Shown here piece by piece: positions 18,901-26,821 of a stretch of DNA of 64,000 nt. This stretch comes from Cardiobacterium valvarum (GTDB taxonomy: Bacteria; Pseudomonadota; Gammaproteobacteria; Cardiobacteriales; Cardiobacteriaceae): contig NZ_UFUW01000001.1 in assembly GCF_900460955.1 (NCBI RefSeq), positions 2,279,001-2,343,000 on the forward strand. Direction: 5' to 3'. How positions within the stretch are numbered: position 1 is the stretch's first letter; every line of letters starts with the position of its first letter. The position numbers and the translations under genes are program-made. The notes under the pieces are model-generated. The model was not told the DNA's origin. It saw nothing but the letters and a program-made list of their open reading frames with translations, and made no database searches.

Positions 18901-19608
18901 GACAGCATCTGGCAACTGCCGCTGCTGCTCGCCACGCCGCTTGCCATCCTCTGGCTCGCCACCCTGCCCGCCGTGCAAGAAAAAACGCGCCGCTACCCCG
19001 CCACCTACCACCATCCGGCGAATCCCGCCTGCGGCCTCACCCTGCTCATCCTTGCCTGGTACAACCTCAGTCACGACGGCAACGCCGCGCCCTTCCCCTA
19101 CCTGCCCGTGATCAACCCGCTCGAACTCGTCAGCCTCGTCGCGCTCTACATCCTGTGGCGCTGGTGGCAGACCTGCATACCGCCGGGAGAAGCCGCCCAT
19201 AGTGCCGCCGTGGCGTCAGGTTGGGAAAAACAAAAAAACCTGCTCCTCGGCTTTACCCTGTGGCTCATCATCAGCCTCGACATCCTGCGCATCTGGCACC
19301 ACTACCTCGGCGTGCCGTGGGAAGCGCGCGCCCTGCTCGCCTCCTTCGGCGTGCAGGCGACCCTGTCGCTGGTATGGAGCATATGCGCCATCGCCCTGAT
19401 GCTGCGCGGCCACAGCCACCGCCGCCGCAGCCTGTGGCTCGCGGGCGCAACCCTCATCGGCATCGTCGTCGTCAAACTTTTCCTCGTCGAACTGGCGGAC
19501 ACCGGCGGCATCGCCCGCATCGTCAGCTTCATCGGCGTCGGCATCCTGCTGCTCATCGTCAGCTACATCGCCCCGGCGCCTGGCAAAGACGCAGAAAAAG
19601 ACACCTGA
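15907..19608 (+). CDS. Large DUF2339 multi-pass membrane protein
   Basis: The ATG at 15907 gives 1233 aa. Residues about 1-45 hold two hydrophobic segments, followed by a coiled-coil stretch (about 75-115, ALRSELTTLQQQIATLQNDV) and a Pro/Ala-rich linker (to about 215). After this comes a very long hydrophobic region beginning NPLTAWLSENLLLKTGIAIL. This order of coiled coil, Pro linker and more than 20 membrane helices is typical of DUF2339. FLGLAFLLRYA and GAFFIPLLL-like turns are family hallmarks; the function is unknown. It is translated immediately after the 131-aa membrane protein and followed by a strong hairpin. Confidence 0.85.
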   Translation: MNGCAAALLYFVIILPASIALDFAFGTEGMLTVLGLIFGFCWLVARGNKAQQDDSAGAPDQPRSYYGYGNDHDARHSADETALRSELTTLQQQIATLQNDVRAIETRLAHLAAQPATARAMPLNDIRRYIHTPLPAPEPAPLPPTPDKETDGVWAYDLPDVTTTPATTPPKAQDKPAAARTVAPETAVHYRPAQPAINHSEPAPRPAAPADNNAADAKPNPLTAWLSENLLLKTGIAILFLGLAFLLRYASARIHISIPLRYCVVATTAIVLGFAGWRLRHKRRYYALAVQGASLAILYLTTLAALKLHDLIPPAPAFILMVAATGLLVALAVVQDALILAQIALIGGLAAPILTSSGSNNYIGLFSYLALLNSGVALIARYKAWRSLNLTGFIGTTFIAGAWGSRYYQHSDYLAVQPFLIYHLVLYTLIVWLYARHRTDDADPPTLDNNASLHTMFSYYLSGMQRIGVLDSALLIASALGFYTLQYHLATWAQYGAALSALAFAAWYTLCALYVRGSDARLHTLAILAALFATTAIPLALDPHWTVSSWAIQAALVYTLAHSTRSPITRLGALLLYLLAAITLCSQYRLSGGDPALTGPLAATVLALLGGITIQLAWWRSRSEDSACWEKNLTAACTILTLGTALDLPLLLLPTSWALTAWLIEAAIAYHIGLRSGIRTLSHTASATHIGAIALLLGEYRITPYAETLISGPIHTTLIIIVSGAANILSWRKDSGDANGPADTAAQRLFAILTYAATLALPLGILPPARAAVPIAMTATLLALIQQRYSKKGYGDSHPAGRVYGKLATLMVTCGALLALTLAAGESAPLTLTALIALATAWLQQRRDTADTLRNQSGWLLLTASSGALVWVACTAPSLAALAPARATWAINLTIAVLTAAGYLRWRQAAQSTLAYLPLLFLALLLDQYPMTLTEPGSWFTAIAAAAVLHLILLARYEAGSDPVIQRHRAAAHLAGTSLFTLAGLRLGHLLGVTNLAPDSIWQLPLLLATPLAILWLATLPAVQEKTRRYPATYHHPANPACGLTLLILAWYNLSHDGNAAPFPYLPVINPLELVSLVALYILWRWWQTCIPPGEAAHSAAVASGWEKQKNLLLGFTLWLIISLDILRIWHHYLGVPWEARALLASFGVQATLSLVWSICAIALMLRGHSHRRRSLWLAGATLIGIVVVKLFLVELADTGGIARIVSFIGVGILLLIVSYIAPAPGKDAEKDT

Positions 19609-19619
19609 CGATAGGCCGC

Positions 19620-19655
19620 CCATCCCGCCTGGCAGCAGGCGGGATGGCCCGTTTA
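19620..19655 (+). terminator. Hairpin terminator after the DUF2339 gene, built from a repeat core
   Basis: A perfect 12-bp stem CCATCCCGCCTG (19620-19631) / CAGGCGGGATGG (19636-19647) with loop GCAG. Only TTT follows, so it may stop transcription weakly or protect the mRNA end. The arms resemble the dispersed repeat core. Confidence 0.55.
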
Positions 19656-19683
19656 ACCTGCCATTTTTCCACCGGATTTTCAG

Positions 19684-20235
19684 ATGACTCCTAGCCCACA
19701 CGACGCCGCCCTCAGCAAATTCCTCAGCTTCATCCTGCGCCATCACCCCGAAACCATCGGCCTCCACCTGGATGCGCAAGGCTGGGCGGACGTCGAAACC
19801 CTCCTGCGCCTCATGAACGCGCATGACAGGACGATTGACCGCGCTCTGCTGGAACATATCGTCGCTACCAACAACAAAAAACGCTTTGCTTTCAATGCCG
19901 ACGGCACGAAGATCCGCGCCAGTCAGGGGCATTCCATCGCCATTGATCTCGCCTACACACCGCAGGAACCGCCGGAAATGCTGTATCACGGCACCGCCGC
20001 CGCCACGGTTGCCGCCATTTTTGCCAGCGGCGGACTGGAAAAGCGCGCACGGCAGCACGTGCACCTCAGCGCCGACCCCGATACCGCCGTCAAGGTCGGG
20101 CAACGAAACGGCAAGCCCGTCGTGCTGCGCGTCCTCGCCGGACAGATGCAGCGCGACGGCTTTCTCTTCTACCGCTCGGACAACGGCGTCTGGCTCACCG
20201 ATCATGTGCCTGCCGCCTATCTGCAGCGGTCGTGA
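19684..20235 (+). CDS. kptA: RNA 2'-phosphotransferase (Tpt1/KptA family)
   Basis: This 183-aa protein matches KptA. The N-terminal winged domain begins LSKFLSFILRHHPETIGL, followed by GWADVETLL and KKRFAF.ADGTKIRASQGHS. The C-terminal ADP-ribosyltransferase-like domain has LYHGTAAATVAAI, ARQHVHLS and LRVLAGQMQRDGFLFYRSDNGVWLT. The yeast enzyme removes the 2'-phosphate left by tRNA splicing using NAD+; in bacteria, which lack that splicing route, the natural substrate is unknown. It stands alone with the terminator at 20284-20323 behind it. It could repair RNA 2'-phosphates or reverse NAD-dependent marks; both are inference. Confidence 0.93.
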   Translation: MTPSPHDAALSKFLSFILRHHPETIGLHLDAQGWADVETLLRLMNAHDRTIDRALLEHIVATNNKKRFAFNADGTKIRASQGHSIAIDLAYTPQEPPEMLYHGTAAATVAAIFASGGLEKRARQHVHLSADPDTAVKVGQRNGKPVVLRVLAGQMQRDGFLFYRSDNGVWLTDHVPAAYLQRS

Positions 20236-20239
20236 ACCA

Positions 20240-20283
20240 CCCGTCCCGCCAAGCGGCGTCAATACTGAGCCCGCCGACGGCGG
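20240..20283 (+). repeat. Dispersed repeat fragments after kptA
   Basis: CGTCCCGCCAAGCGGCG and GAGCCCGCCGACGGCGG are diverged copies of the CCGCnnGGCGG core lying just before the kptA/fabI terminator. Confidence 0.45.
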
Positions 20284-20323
20284 CCTACAAAAAAACCACC
20301 GCTTGCGGTGGTTTTTTTGTAGG
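20284..20323. terminator. Bidirectional terminator between kptA and fabI
   Basis: A perfect 19-bp stem (CCTACAAAAAAACCACCGC pairs with its complement) with a two-base loop. A7 and T7 runs flank the GC part, so it can work for both converging genes. Confidence 0.92.
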
Positions 20324-20333
20324 CGTGTGCGAC

Positions 20334-21128
20334 TCAGTCATCGTCGCTCATTTGCACAGAGGAGAAGATGTTGTAACCGCCGTCCACGTAGGTGATTTCA
20401 CCGGTGATGCCGGAGGCGAGGTCGGAGCAGAGGAAGGCGGCGGTGTTGCCGACTTCTTCGATGGTGACGCAGCGTTTCAGCGGTGCGGTTTTCTCAAAGC
20501 CTTTCAGCATTTTGCGGAAATCTTTGATGCCGGAGGCGGCAAGCGTGCGGATGGGGCCGGCGCTGATGCCGTTGACGCGGATGCCGTCTTGTCCCAAATC
20601 GGCGGCGAGGTAGCGGATGGCCGCTTCCAGCGAAGCTTTGGCAAGCCCCATGGTGTTGTAGTTGGGGATGGCTTTGACGGCGCCGAGGTAGGTGAGCGCG
20701 AGGGCTGCGGCGTTGCGTCCTTTCATCAGCGGGGCGGCACCGCGCATCAGGGCGACGAAGCTGTAGGCGCTGATGTCGTGCGCAAGGGCGAAGTTTTCGC
20801 GGGTGCAGCCGTCCAGGAAGCGGCCTTCGATGGCGTCTCTGGGGGCGAAGGCGATGGCGTGGATAAGGCCGTCCAGTCCGCCCCAAATTTCGGCGAGGGT
20901 GGTAAAAACGGCGTCGATTTCCGCATCACTCGCCACGTCGCAGGGCAGGAAGATGCTGCTGCCAAATTCGGCGCCCATTTTTTCGACGCGCGGTTTTAAT
21001 TTGTCGTTCTGGTAGGTGAAGGCGAGTTCGGCGCCTTCGCGGTGCATGGCCTGGGCGATGCCGTAGGCAATGGAGAGGTTGCTGGCGAGTCCCGTGATGA
21101 GGATTTTTTTGCCGTTCATGAAGCCCAT
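20334..21128 (-). CDS. fabI: Enoyl-[acyl-carrier-protein] reductase (NADH)
   Basis: FabI reduces trans-2-enoyl-ACP in the last step of fatty acid elongation. This 264-aa SDR-fold protein has the FabI-type cofactor loop [14 protein letters not shown], the active-site pattern YNTMGLAK (the Y.M..AK signature of FabI), and [16 protein letters not shown], the substrate-loop region targeted by triclosan-type inhibitors. The length matches E. coli FabI (262 aa). It lies 15 bp after dnaJ on the same strand, making it a passenger of the heat-shock operon unless it has its own promoter. Confidence 0.96.
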   Translation of the reverse strand: MGFMNGKKILITGLASNLSIAYGIAQAMHREGAELAFTYQNDKLKPRVEKMGAEFGSSIFLPCDVASDAEIDAVFTTLAEIWGGLDGLIHAIAFAPRDAIEGRFLDGCTRENFALAHDISAYSFVALMRGAAPLMKGRNAAALALTYLGAVKAIPNYNTMGLAKASLEAAIRYLAADLGQDGIRVNGISAGPIRTLAASGIKDFRKMLKGFEKTAPLKRCVTIEEVGNTAAFLCSDLASGITGEITYVDGGYNIFSSVQMSDDD

Positions 21129-21143
21129 AGTGCGTTCCTTGGG

Positions 21144-22280
21144 TTAGAGGTTATCGAAAAATTTTTTGACTTTGTCGAGGAAGGATTTTTCTTGCGGCGC
21201 GTGGGTTTTGCCGCCCTCACTCAGGGTGTTGCCGAATTCGGCGAGCAGGTCTTTCTGTTTTTTGGAGAGGTTGACCGGGGTTTCGAGGTTGACGGTGCAG
21301 TAGAGGTCGCCTGCCGCGCGGCTGCGTACGGATTTGACGCCTTTGCCCTTCAGGCGGAAACGTTTGCCGGTCTGGGTTTCCGGCGGCACGTTGAGGACGA
21401 CCCTGCCGCCGAGGGTCGGCACTTCGAGGTCGCCGCCGAGTGCGGCGGTGACGAAGCTGATCGGCATTTCGCAGTGCAGGTCATCGCCGGTGCGGGTGAA
21501 GATGGGGTGTTTGCGTACGCGGATGTCAACGTAGAGGTCGCCCGCTGCCGCACCGCGTTCACCCGCTTCACCTTCGCCGGCAAGGCGGATGCGGTCGCCG
21601 GTGTCAACGCCGGCAGGGATGTTGACGTTGAGGGTTTTTTGTTGCTTGACGCGGCCATCACCGTGGCAGTCGGTGCAGGGGCTTTCGATGATTTGCCCTT
21701 TGCCGCCGCATTGCGGGCAGGGCTGGGCGATGGAGAAGAAGCCTTGCTGGATGCGGATTTGGCCGGATCCGTTGCAGCTGGGGCAGGTGCGTTTGACGGA
21801 TTTGGCGGTGGCGCCGCTGCCGTCGCAGCTTTTGCAGCGGATGTAGGTGGGGATGCGGATGCGTTTTTCGATGCCGTTGACGGCTTCTTCGAGGGAGAGG
21901 TCGAGTTCGTAGGCCAGGTCGTGGCCGCGTGTTTCGGGACGTGCCTGACGCTGGCGGCCACCGCCGAAGATGTCGCCGAAGATGTCGCCAAAAACGTCGG
22001 CATTGAAGCCGCCGAAGCCGCCCCCGCCAAAGCCGCCGCCTGCGCCGTTGCCGCTTGCGGCTTCAAAACCGTAGCGGTCGTAGGTGGCGCGTTTTTGTTC
22101 GTCCGAGAGGATGTCGTAGGCCGCTTTCATTTCTTTGAATTTGCGCTCGGCTTCTTCGCGGTTGTCGGGGTTGCGGTCGGGGTGCAACTCCATGGTGAGC
22201 TTGCGGTAGGCGCGTTTGAGTTCTTCTTGGGTTGCGTTCTTGTTGACGCCGAGGATTTTGTAGAGGTCTTTGTCTGCCAT
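21144..22280 (-). CDS. dnaJ: Chaperone DnaJ (Hsp40)
   Basis: This 378-aa protein has the full type I DnaJ architecture. The J domain carries HPD at residues 33-35; a Gly/Phe region follows (about 75-110, [17 protein letters not shown]). Four zinc-finger repeats [24 protein letters not shown] and CTDCHGDG come next (about 145-205), then the C-terminal substrate-binding domains. It delivers substrates to DnaK and stimulates its ATPase. It is separated from dnaK by 94 bp holding two overlapping hairpins. Confidence 0.97.
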   Translation of the reverse strand: MADKDLYKILGVNKNATQEELKRAYRKLTMELHPDRNPDNREEAERKFKEMKAAYDILSDEQKRATYDRYGFEAASGNGAGGGFGGGGFGGFNADVFGDIFGDIFGGGRQRQARPETRGHDLAYELDLSLEEAVNGIEKRIRIPTYIRCKSCDGSGATAKSVKRTCPSCNGSGQIRIQQGFFSIAQPCPQCGGKGQIIESPCTDCHGDGRVKQQKTLNVNIPAGVDTGDRIRLAGEGEAGERGAAAGDLYVDIRVRKHPIFTRTGDDLHCEMPISFVTAALGGDLEVPTLGGRVVLNVPPETQTGKRFRLKGKGVKSVRSRAAGDLYCTVNLETPVNLSKKQKDLLAEFGNTLSEGGKTHAPQEKSFLDKVKKFFDNL

Positions 22281-22308
22281 GAAGGTTGCTTTGTGATGTG
22301 GATAGGGC

Positions 22309-22364
22309 GGGTTCCTGATGCCGCCTGCGCGGTGGTATCAGGAACCCGTCCTGGTGGACGGGTT
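22309..22364 (-). promoter_or_regulatory. Two mutually exclusive hairpins between dnaK and dnaJ
   Basis: Hairpin A spans 22309-22347: GGGTTCCTGAT pairs with ATCAGGAACCC, extended inward by GCCGCC / GGTGGT including G-T pairs, loop of 5. Hairpin B spans 22343-22364: AACCCGTCC / GGACGGGTT, loop TGGT. They share bases 22343-22347, so only one can be fully formed. Neither is followed by a U-tract on the minus strand, so they are unlikely to be simple terminators. Confidence 0.7.
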
Positions 22365-22374
22365 GGGTTGGGGT

Positions 22375-24306
22375 TTATTTGTTGTCGTCGTCTTTGACTT
22401 CCTGGAAGTCAGCGTCAACAACGTTGTCGTCTTTCGGCGCGCTGTTGCTGCTGCCCGCGCTGCTGCCGCCTGCGGCCTGGTCGCCGCTCATTTTGTTGTA
22501 GGCTTTTTGCAGGACGGGTTCGGCGGCTTTGGTCAGCGCTTCGGTCTTGCTGTTGATGTCATCAACGCTGCCTTTGTCCATCACTTCTTTCAGCGCCTTG
22601 ATCGCATCTTCCACCGCGCTTTTTTCGGATGCGGAGACTTCGTCGCCAAGATCGCTCATGCTTTTCTCGATGGTGTGGATCATCGATTCGGCGTTGTTCT
22701 TCGCGCTCACTTTTTCCTGGAAGGCTTTGTCTTCTTCGGCGTGCGCTTCGGCGTCTTTGATCATCCGCTCGACTTCGTCATCGGAGAGGCCGGAATTGCC
22801 CTTGATGATGATGGACTGTTCTTTGCCGGTCTTCTTGTCTTTGGCGGTGACGTTGAGGATGCCGTTGGCGTCAATGTCGAAGCTGACTTCGATTTGCGGC
22901 ATACCGCGCGGCGCAGGTTCGATGCCGGAGAGGTCAAAGCGGCCCAGCGATTTGTTGCCGCTGGCCTGCTGGCGTTCGCCTTGCAGGACGTGGATGGTCA
23001 CGGCGGACTGGTTGTCTTCGGCGGTCGAGAACACTTGCGACGCTTTGGTCGGGATGGTGGTGTTTTTCTCGATCAGCTTGGTCATCACGCCGCCCATCGT
23101 TTCGATACCGAGCGACAGCGGGGTAACGTCAAGCAGCAGCACGTCTTTGACGTCACCGCCGATAACCCCGCCCTGGATGGCGGCACCAAGGGCGACCGCT
23201 TCGTCCGGGTTCACGTCTTTGCGCGGCTCTTTACCGAAGAAGTTTTTCACGGTCTCCTGCACTTTCGGCATCCGGGTCTGGCCGCCGACGAGAATCACGT
23301 CGTGGATGTCTTTGGCGGAGAGGCCGGCATCTTTCAGCGCCTGACGGCAGGGTTCCAGCGTTTTCTCGATCAGATCGGCAACCAGCGATTCCAGTTTGGC
23401 ACGGGTCATCTTGATGTTGAGGTGTTTCGGTCCGGAGGCGTCGGCGGTGATATAGGGCAGGTTGATTTCGGTCTGCTCGCTGGATGACAGCTCGATTTTC
23501 GCTTTTTCTGCCGCTTCTTTCAGGCGTTGCAGGGCAAGCGAGTCTTTCGAGAGGTCGATGCCGCTGTCCTTTTTGAACTCGGCGACGAGGTAATCGATGA
23601 TGCGGGCGTCGAAGTCTTCACCGCCGAGGAAGGTGTCACCGTTGGTGGACAGCACTTCAAACTGCTGCTCGCCGTCGAGATCCACCGTTTCGATGATGGA
23701 AATATCGAAAGTACCGCCGCCCAGGTCATAAACCGCAATCTTCGCGTCGCGCGCGCCACGGTCCATACCGTAAGCCAGCGCTGCGGCAGTCGGCTCGTTG
23801 ATGATGCGCTGCACGTTCAAACCCGCGATGCGGCCGGCGTCTTTGGTTGCCTTGCGCTGGTCGTCGTTGAAATAAGCGGGCACGGTAATGACGGCGTCAG
23901 TGATTTTCTCGCCGAGGAAATCTTCCACCGTTTTCTTCATCTTCATCAGCACGCGCGCGGAGACTTCCGGCGGCGCCATTTTCTTGTTCACCGCTTCCAC
24001 CCAAGCATCGCCGTTGTCAGCCTTGATGATTTTGTAGGGGACGAGGTTGATGTCTTTCTGTACCTCTTTTTCGTCAAAACGGCGGCCAATGAGACGCTTG
24101 ATAGCGTACAGGGTGTTTTTCGGGTTGGTCACCGCCTGACGTTTCGCCGGCTGGCCGACCAGCACTTCGCCGTCATCGGTGAAAGCGACGATAGACGGCG
24201 TGGTGCGCGCGCCTTCGGCATTTTCAATCACACGCGGCTTGTCGCCGTCCATGATGGATACACAGGAGTTGGTGGTGCCAAGGTCAATACCGATAATTTT
24301 GCTCAT
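22375..24306 (-). CDS. dnaK: Chaperone DnaK (Hsp70)
   Basis: This 643-aa protein begins [20 protein letters not shown]. It carries [24 protein letters not shown] and [13 protein letters not shown] of the nucleotide-binding domain, the interdomain linker [13 protein letters not shown], a substrate-binding beta domain, and a C-terminal lid ending with a Gly/Ser-rich stretch and [15 protein letters not shown]. All features are those of a housekeeping DnaK. It refolds proteins with DnaJ and GrpE, both encoded beside it. A second, divergent Hsp70 (HscC type) lies at 59212-60912. Confidence 0.98.
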   Translation of the reverse strand: MSKIIGIDLGTTNSCVSIMDGDKPRVIENAEGARTTPSIVAFTDDGEVLVGQPAKRQAVTNPKNTLYAIKRLIGRRFDEKEVQKDINLVPYKIIKADNGDAWVEAVNKKMAPPEVSARVLMKMKKTVEDFLGEKITDAVITVPAYFNDDQRKATKDAGRIAGLNVQRIINEPTAAALAYGMDRGARDAKIAVYDLGGGTFDISIIETVDLDGEQQFEVLSTNGDTFLGGEDFDARIIDYLVAEFKKDSGIDLSKDSLALQRLKEAAEKAKIELSSSEQTEINLPYITADASGPKHLNIKMTRAKLESLVADLIEKTLEPCRQALKDAGLSAKDIHDVILVGGQTRMPKVQETVKNFFGKEPRKDVNPDEAVALGAAIQGGVIGGDVKDVLLLDVTPLSLGIETMGGVMTKLIEKNTTIPTKASQVFSTAEDNQSAVTIHVLQGERQQASGNKSLGRFDLSGIEPAPRGMPQIEVSFDIDANGILNVTAKDKKTGKEQSIIIKGNSGLSDDEVERMIKDAEAHAEEDKAFQEKVSAKNNAESMIHTIEKSMSDLGDEVSASEKSAVEDAIKALKEVMDKGSVDDINSKTEALTKAAEPVLQKAYNKMSGDQAAGGSSAGSSNSAPKDDNVVDADFQEVKDDDNK

Positions 24307-24371
24307 AAATCACTCTCTTCAAATAAAACAAAAACAGGTTAACCGCCTAAGTGGGGCGGGCTGCCGCAAAA

Positions 24372-24965
24372 TCAAGCCTGCGGCGGATTTTTCTGCGCAC
24401 CGTCGGCGACGATGACCTGCGCGGCGCGGATAACGCGGCCGTTGAGCAGATACCCCTTCTGCGCGACGTGCAGGATGGTGTTTGGCTCCGCATCGGGGCT
24501 GGGAATGACCGACAGCGCCTGATGCAATTCGGGGTCGAGCTTCTCGCCGACCGGATCCAGCTCGATCACGCCGTTCTTCTGCAACACATCCAGCAGCAGC
24601 TTCAGCGTCATTGACGAGCCCTCAATAAAATGATCCAGCGCCTGCCGGCCTTCCGCCTCATGCGCCTTCGCCGCTTCAAGACCCAGGGTAAGCGAATCGA
24701 TGACCGGCAAAAGCTCCTTAATCAGCTTCTCGCTGCCGAATTTCAAGGCTGATTCCTTCTCGCGCTCGAAACGCTTGCGCAGGTTGTCACTATCGGCGCG
24801 CTCACGCAGCACCGCGTTCTTTAACTCGGCAACCTGCGCCTGCAAGGCCTCAATTTCCGCGCCGCGCGCATCAAGAAACGCCTCTTCAGCGGCAAGTTCG
24901 GGGGACGACTCGGCGCCCTCTTCCGGTTCCGGCGGCACATTCGTGGTCATCTCTTCATCCTGCAT
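24372..24965 (-). CDS. grpE: Nucleotide exchange factor GrpE
   Basis: ATG at 24965 (MQDEEMTTNVPPEP) is preceded at proper spacing by GAGAGG and gives 197 aa, the E. coli length. An upstream in-frame start seven codons earlier would overlap that ribosome binding site. A long coiled coil (about 40-95, LDARGAEIEALQAQVAELKN) is followed by the GrpE head with SLTLGLEAAKAHEAEGRQAL and GVIELDPVGEKLDPELHQAL, the family signature. GrpE drives ADP release from DnaK. It is the first gene of grpE-dnaK-dnaJ-fabI. Confidence 0.95.
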   Translation of the reverse strand: MQDEEMTTNVPPEPEEGAESSPELAAEEAFLDARGAEIEALQAQVAELKNAVLRERADSDNLRKRFEREKESALKFGSEKLIKELLPVIDSLTLGLEAAKAHEAEGRQALDHFIEGSSMTLKLLLDVLQKNGVIELDPVGEKLDPELHQALSVIPSPDAEPNTILHVAQKGYLLNGRVIRAAQVIVADGAQKNPPQA

Positions 24966-25002
24966 AAAGCACCTCTCAAAAAACAAAAAAAGCAGTCCTT
25001 CC

Positions 25003-25032
25003 TAACTGGGAGCAGGGGATAAAAAATTCAAG
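25003..25032 (-). promoter_or_regulatory. Candidate sigma-32 heat-shock promoter of grpE-dnaK-dnaJ-fabI
   Basis: On the minus strand CTTGAA (25027-25032) and TCCCAGTTA (25003-25011) are spaced by 15 bp. The sigma-32 consensus is CTTGAA, 13-16 bp, CCCCATnTA; the -35 is perfect and the -10 is close. It ends 37 bp upstream of the grpE ATG. Confidence 0.6.
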
Positions 25033-25175
25033 GGCAGGCATTCAGAAATAAAAACGCATGACCGCCAGGCGGATTCACGACGGAGCTCTATTGCGGCCGG
25101 AAGCTGTTTCAGTACACTAGGCCGCCTGCCGCCTGACGGCGCAGCACCTGCAACATCCACAACGAGGAACATCCC

Positions 25176-25265
25176 ATGTCCACACCCCGCCGCACCGCCC
25201 TCCTTGCCACCCTGCTCGCCGGCCTGCTTGCCGCCTGTGGCAGCGCACCGCCGCCCTCGCGCTGA
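25176..25265 (+). CDS. 29-residue putative lipoprotein
   Basis: ATG at 25176 opens a 29-aa ORF: a basic start (MSTPRRTA), a hydrophobic core (LLATLLAGLLAAC) with lipobox LLAAC, Cys at residue 21, and a tiny tail GSAPPPSR. ACGAGG about 8 bp upstream could be its ribosome binding site. It resembles entericidin/LptM-type minimal lipoproteins in form only; I see no signature assigning it. A terminator follows about 50 bp downstream. Real expression is plausible but unproven. Confidence 0.5.
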   Translation: MSTPRRTALLATLLAGLLAACGSAPPPSR

Positions 25266-25313
25266 GCGGAAAAACAGCCGCCGGGCGGGACAAATACCTT
25301 TCGCCCTGGCGAA

Positions 25314-25349
25314 AACAAAAAAATCCGCCGTCCTACGGCGGATTTTTTT
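25314..25349. terminator. Terminator after the mini-lipoprotein
   Basis: TCCGCCGT / ACGGCGGA stem (25324-25331 with 25335-25342), loop CCT, flanked by seven A and seven T residues; symmetric, so usable on either strand. Confidence 0.88.
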
Positions 25350-25383
25350 ACGCGACCCCGGTAAGAACGCCGCTTGGCGGGCT

Positions 25384-25416
25384 CAGCCTGCTCGGTGGGC
25401 TGAAGCCCACCCTACG
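25384..25416 (+). repeat. Hairpin repeat with GTGGGCTGAAGCCCAC core, copy 1
   Basis: Contains GGTGGGCTGAAGCCCACC followed by CTACG. A matching element in the opposite orientation lies at 54993-55035. It is a second dispersed repeat family, distinct from the CCGCTTGGCGG family. Confidence 0.65.
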
Positions 25417-25429
25417 CGAACCCAGGTTT

Positions 25430-25500
25430 GACACCGCTTGCCGTCCCGCTTTTGACGTTTTTGACAAGAACCGCCGCCAAGCGGGATAAAACCTGAATCC
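25430..25500. repeat. CCGCTTG-type repeat fragments downstream of srlR
   Basis: ACACCGCTTGCCGTCCCGC and ACCGCCGCCAAGCGGGATAA form an inverted pair of repeat cores between the terminator region and the srlR stop. Confidence 0.5.
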
Positions 25501-25512
25501 TTGTCGAACAGG

Positions 25513-26280
25513 TCAGGCATCCGGCGGGGTCAGGATGGTGAAGCCGGGCGGGAAGCGGGATTGTTCGGCGGCATCGGGTAGGCGTTCGCTGATGAGCAGG
25601 TCGATGTCGCGGAAGGTGGCGAAGCAGTACAGGCCTTCGGCGCCAAATTTGCTGCTGTCGGCGAGGAGGATGCGTTTGTCCGCCTGCGCCAGCGCGCATT
25701 CTTTCACGGCGAGTTCGGAGTAGGCACGAATGGCCGGGCCCTGGGTATGAAAGCCGTCGCAGCCGAAGAAGGCGATGTCGAAGCGCACCTGGCGCACCGC
25801 GCGTTCCGCCCACTGGCCGATGTAGCCGTAGCTTTTGTGGCGCAGTTCGCCGCCGGTCACCATCACCTGGTTGTCGCTGCCGGCGAGTGCCTGCGCGCTG
25901 CTCATCGAATTGGTGATGACGGTGAGGTTGCGCTGCCCCGCCAGCAGGCCGGCGAGGCAGGCGATGGTGCTGCTGGCGTCAAGATAGACCACCGCCTCAC
26001 TGGGAATGAGGCTGACGGCGAAGGCGGCGATGCGGTGTTTGGCTTCCTGGTGCCGCTCGGCTTTGCGCGCATAGACGTTTTCCAGGTAGGCGCTGGCGGG
26101 CAGGACGATGCCGTGCCCTTTGTGCAGGATGTTGCGGCTGTGCAGTTCGTTCAGGTCTTTGCGGATGGTTTCGCCCGATACCTGGAACATTTCCGCCAGT
26201 TCGCCCACCCGCGCTTTGCCGTGGCGTATGACGTATTGCACGATTTTGTCACGGCGTTCGCCGTCAACGGGTTTGGCCAT
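25513..26280 (-). CDS. srlR: DeoR-family sugar-operon repressor (SrlR/GutR-like)
   Basis: This 255-aa protein has the DeoR N-terminal winged helix (RRDKIVQYVIRHGKARVGEL, then VSGETIRKDLNELH, residues about 9-60). A C-terminal sugar-phosphate sensor domain has VYLDASSTI, LTVITNSMS and FFGCDGF. Its position at the distal end of the sorbitol operon after gutM matches E. coli srlR. It most likely represses the operon until a sorbitol-derived phosphate binds. A strong palindrome at 32418-32445 in front of srlA is a candidate operator. gutQ, which follows srlR in E. coli, is absent. Confidence 0.85.
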   Translation of the reverse strand: MAKPVDGERRDKIVQYVIRHGKARVGELAEMFQVSGETIRKDLNELHSRNILHKGHGIVLPASAYLENVYARKAERHQEAKHRIAAFAVSLIPSEAVVYLDASSTIACLAGLLAGQRNLTVITNSMSSAQALAGSDNQVMVTGGELRHKSYGYIGQWAERAVRQVRFDIAFFGCDGFHTQGPAIRAYSELAVKECALAQADKRILLADSSKFGAEGLYCFATFRDIDLLISERLPDAAEQSRFPPGFTILTPPDA

Positions 26281-26283
26281 GCT

Positions 26284-26649
26284 TCAGTCCTTGTGCTGCA
26301 AGGCACTGGCGAGTGCCTGCTGGTGGCGCGGTTTGTCGGGGAAGATGGCGGCAGGGTCGATGTCGCGGTAGTCCATGCCGTGCAACTGCGTGAGTTTTTG
26401 CGGTGCGGCAAAGATGGTCAGCCCCTGCATGAGGATGCTGTCGCTGACGCGTTTGTCGCCGTCAAGGGCAAGGATGATGAGGATTTTGGGGGTGAAACGG
26501 CCATTGGAATGGCCGACGCCGAGGTAGGTGCTATGGCGGGCGAGTTCGGCGTAGGCGTTGTTGAAGCGGCTGATCTGCCAGTAGCCGAGGATGATTTGCG
26601 CCGTCCAGGCGACGGCGGCGGCAGTAAGCAGGGCGGTGGTGAGGGTCAT
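26284..26649 (-). CDS. gutM: Glucitol operon activator GutM
   Basis: This 121-aa protein with one N-terminal hydrophobic segment (about 3-22) matches the GutM/SrlM family: WTAQIILGYWQISRFNNAYA, YLGVGHSNGRFTPKI and VSDSILMQGLTIFA. In E. coli GutM activates the glucitol operon, counteracting SrlR. It starts 235 bp after adhE and ends 3 bp before srlR, so the two regulators are paired at the end of the operon. Confidence 0.88.
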   Translation of the reverse strand: MTLTTALLTAAAVAWTAQIILGYWQISRFNNAYAELARHSTYLGVGHSNGRFTPKILIILALDGDKRVSDSILMQGLTIFAAPQKLTQLHGMDYRDIDPAAIFPDKPRHQQALASALQHKD

Positions 26650-26821
26650 GGGGTATTCCTGTGTGTGGGCGGTGGCGTGTTGTACGCGTTCTCTGCGCGG
26701 GGCGCAATGGTTTTTGTGGCGAAGCCCCGGCGGGGCGGGGCTGTTGATGGGGCTATCGTGTGTGCTGATGTTGCGTCAGGCAGTGTGTTTGCGGGATTCG
26801 TCACTGACGCGCGCTTTTCTA

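Noticed and set aside
16330-19200. 956-codon minus-strand ORF antisense to the DUF2339 gene
   Set aside because: A shadow ORF of Gly/Glu/Ala-rich low-complexity sequence, while the opposite strand encodes a coherent membrane protein.
22309-22364. Rho-independent terminator between dnaK and dnaJ
   Set aside because: Both hairpins lack a U-tract on the minus strand.
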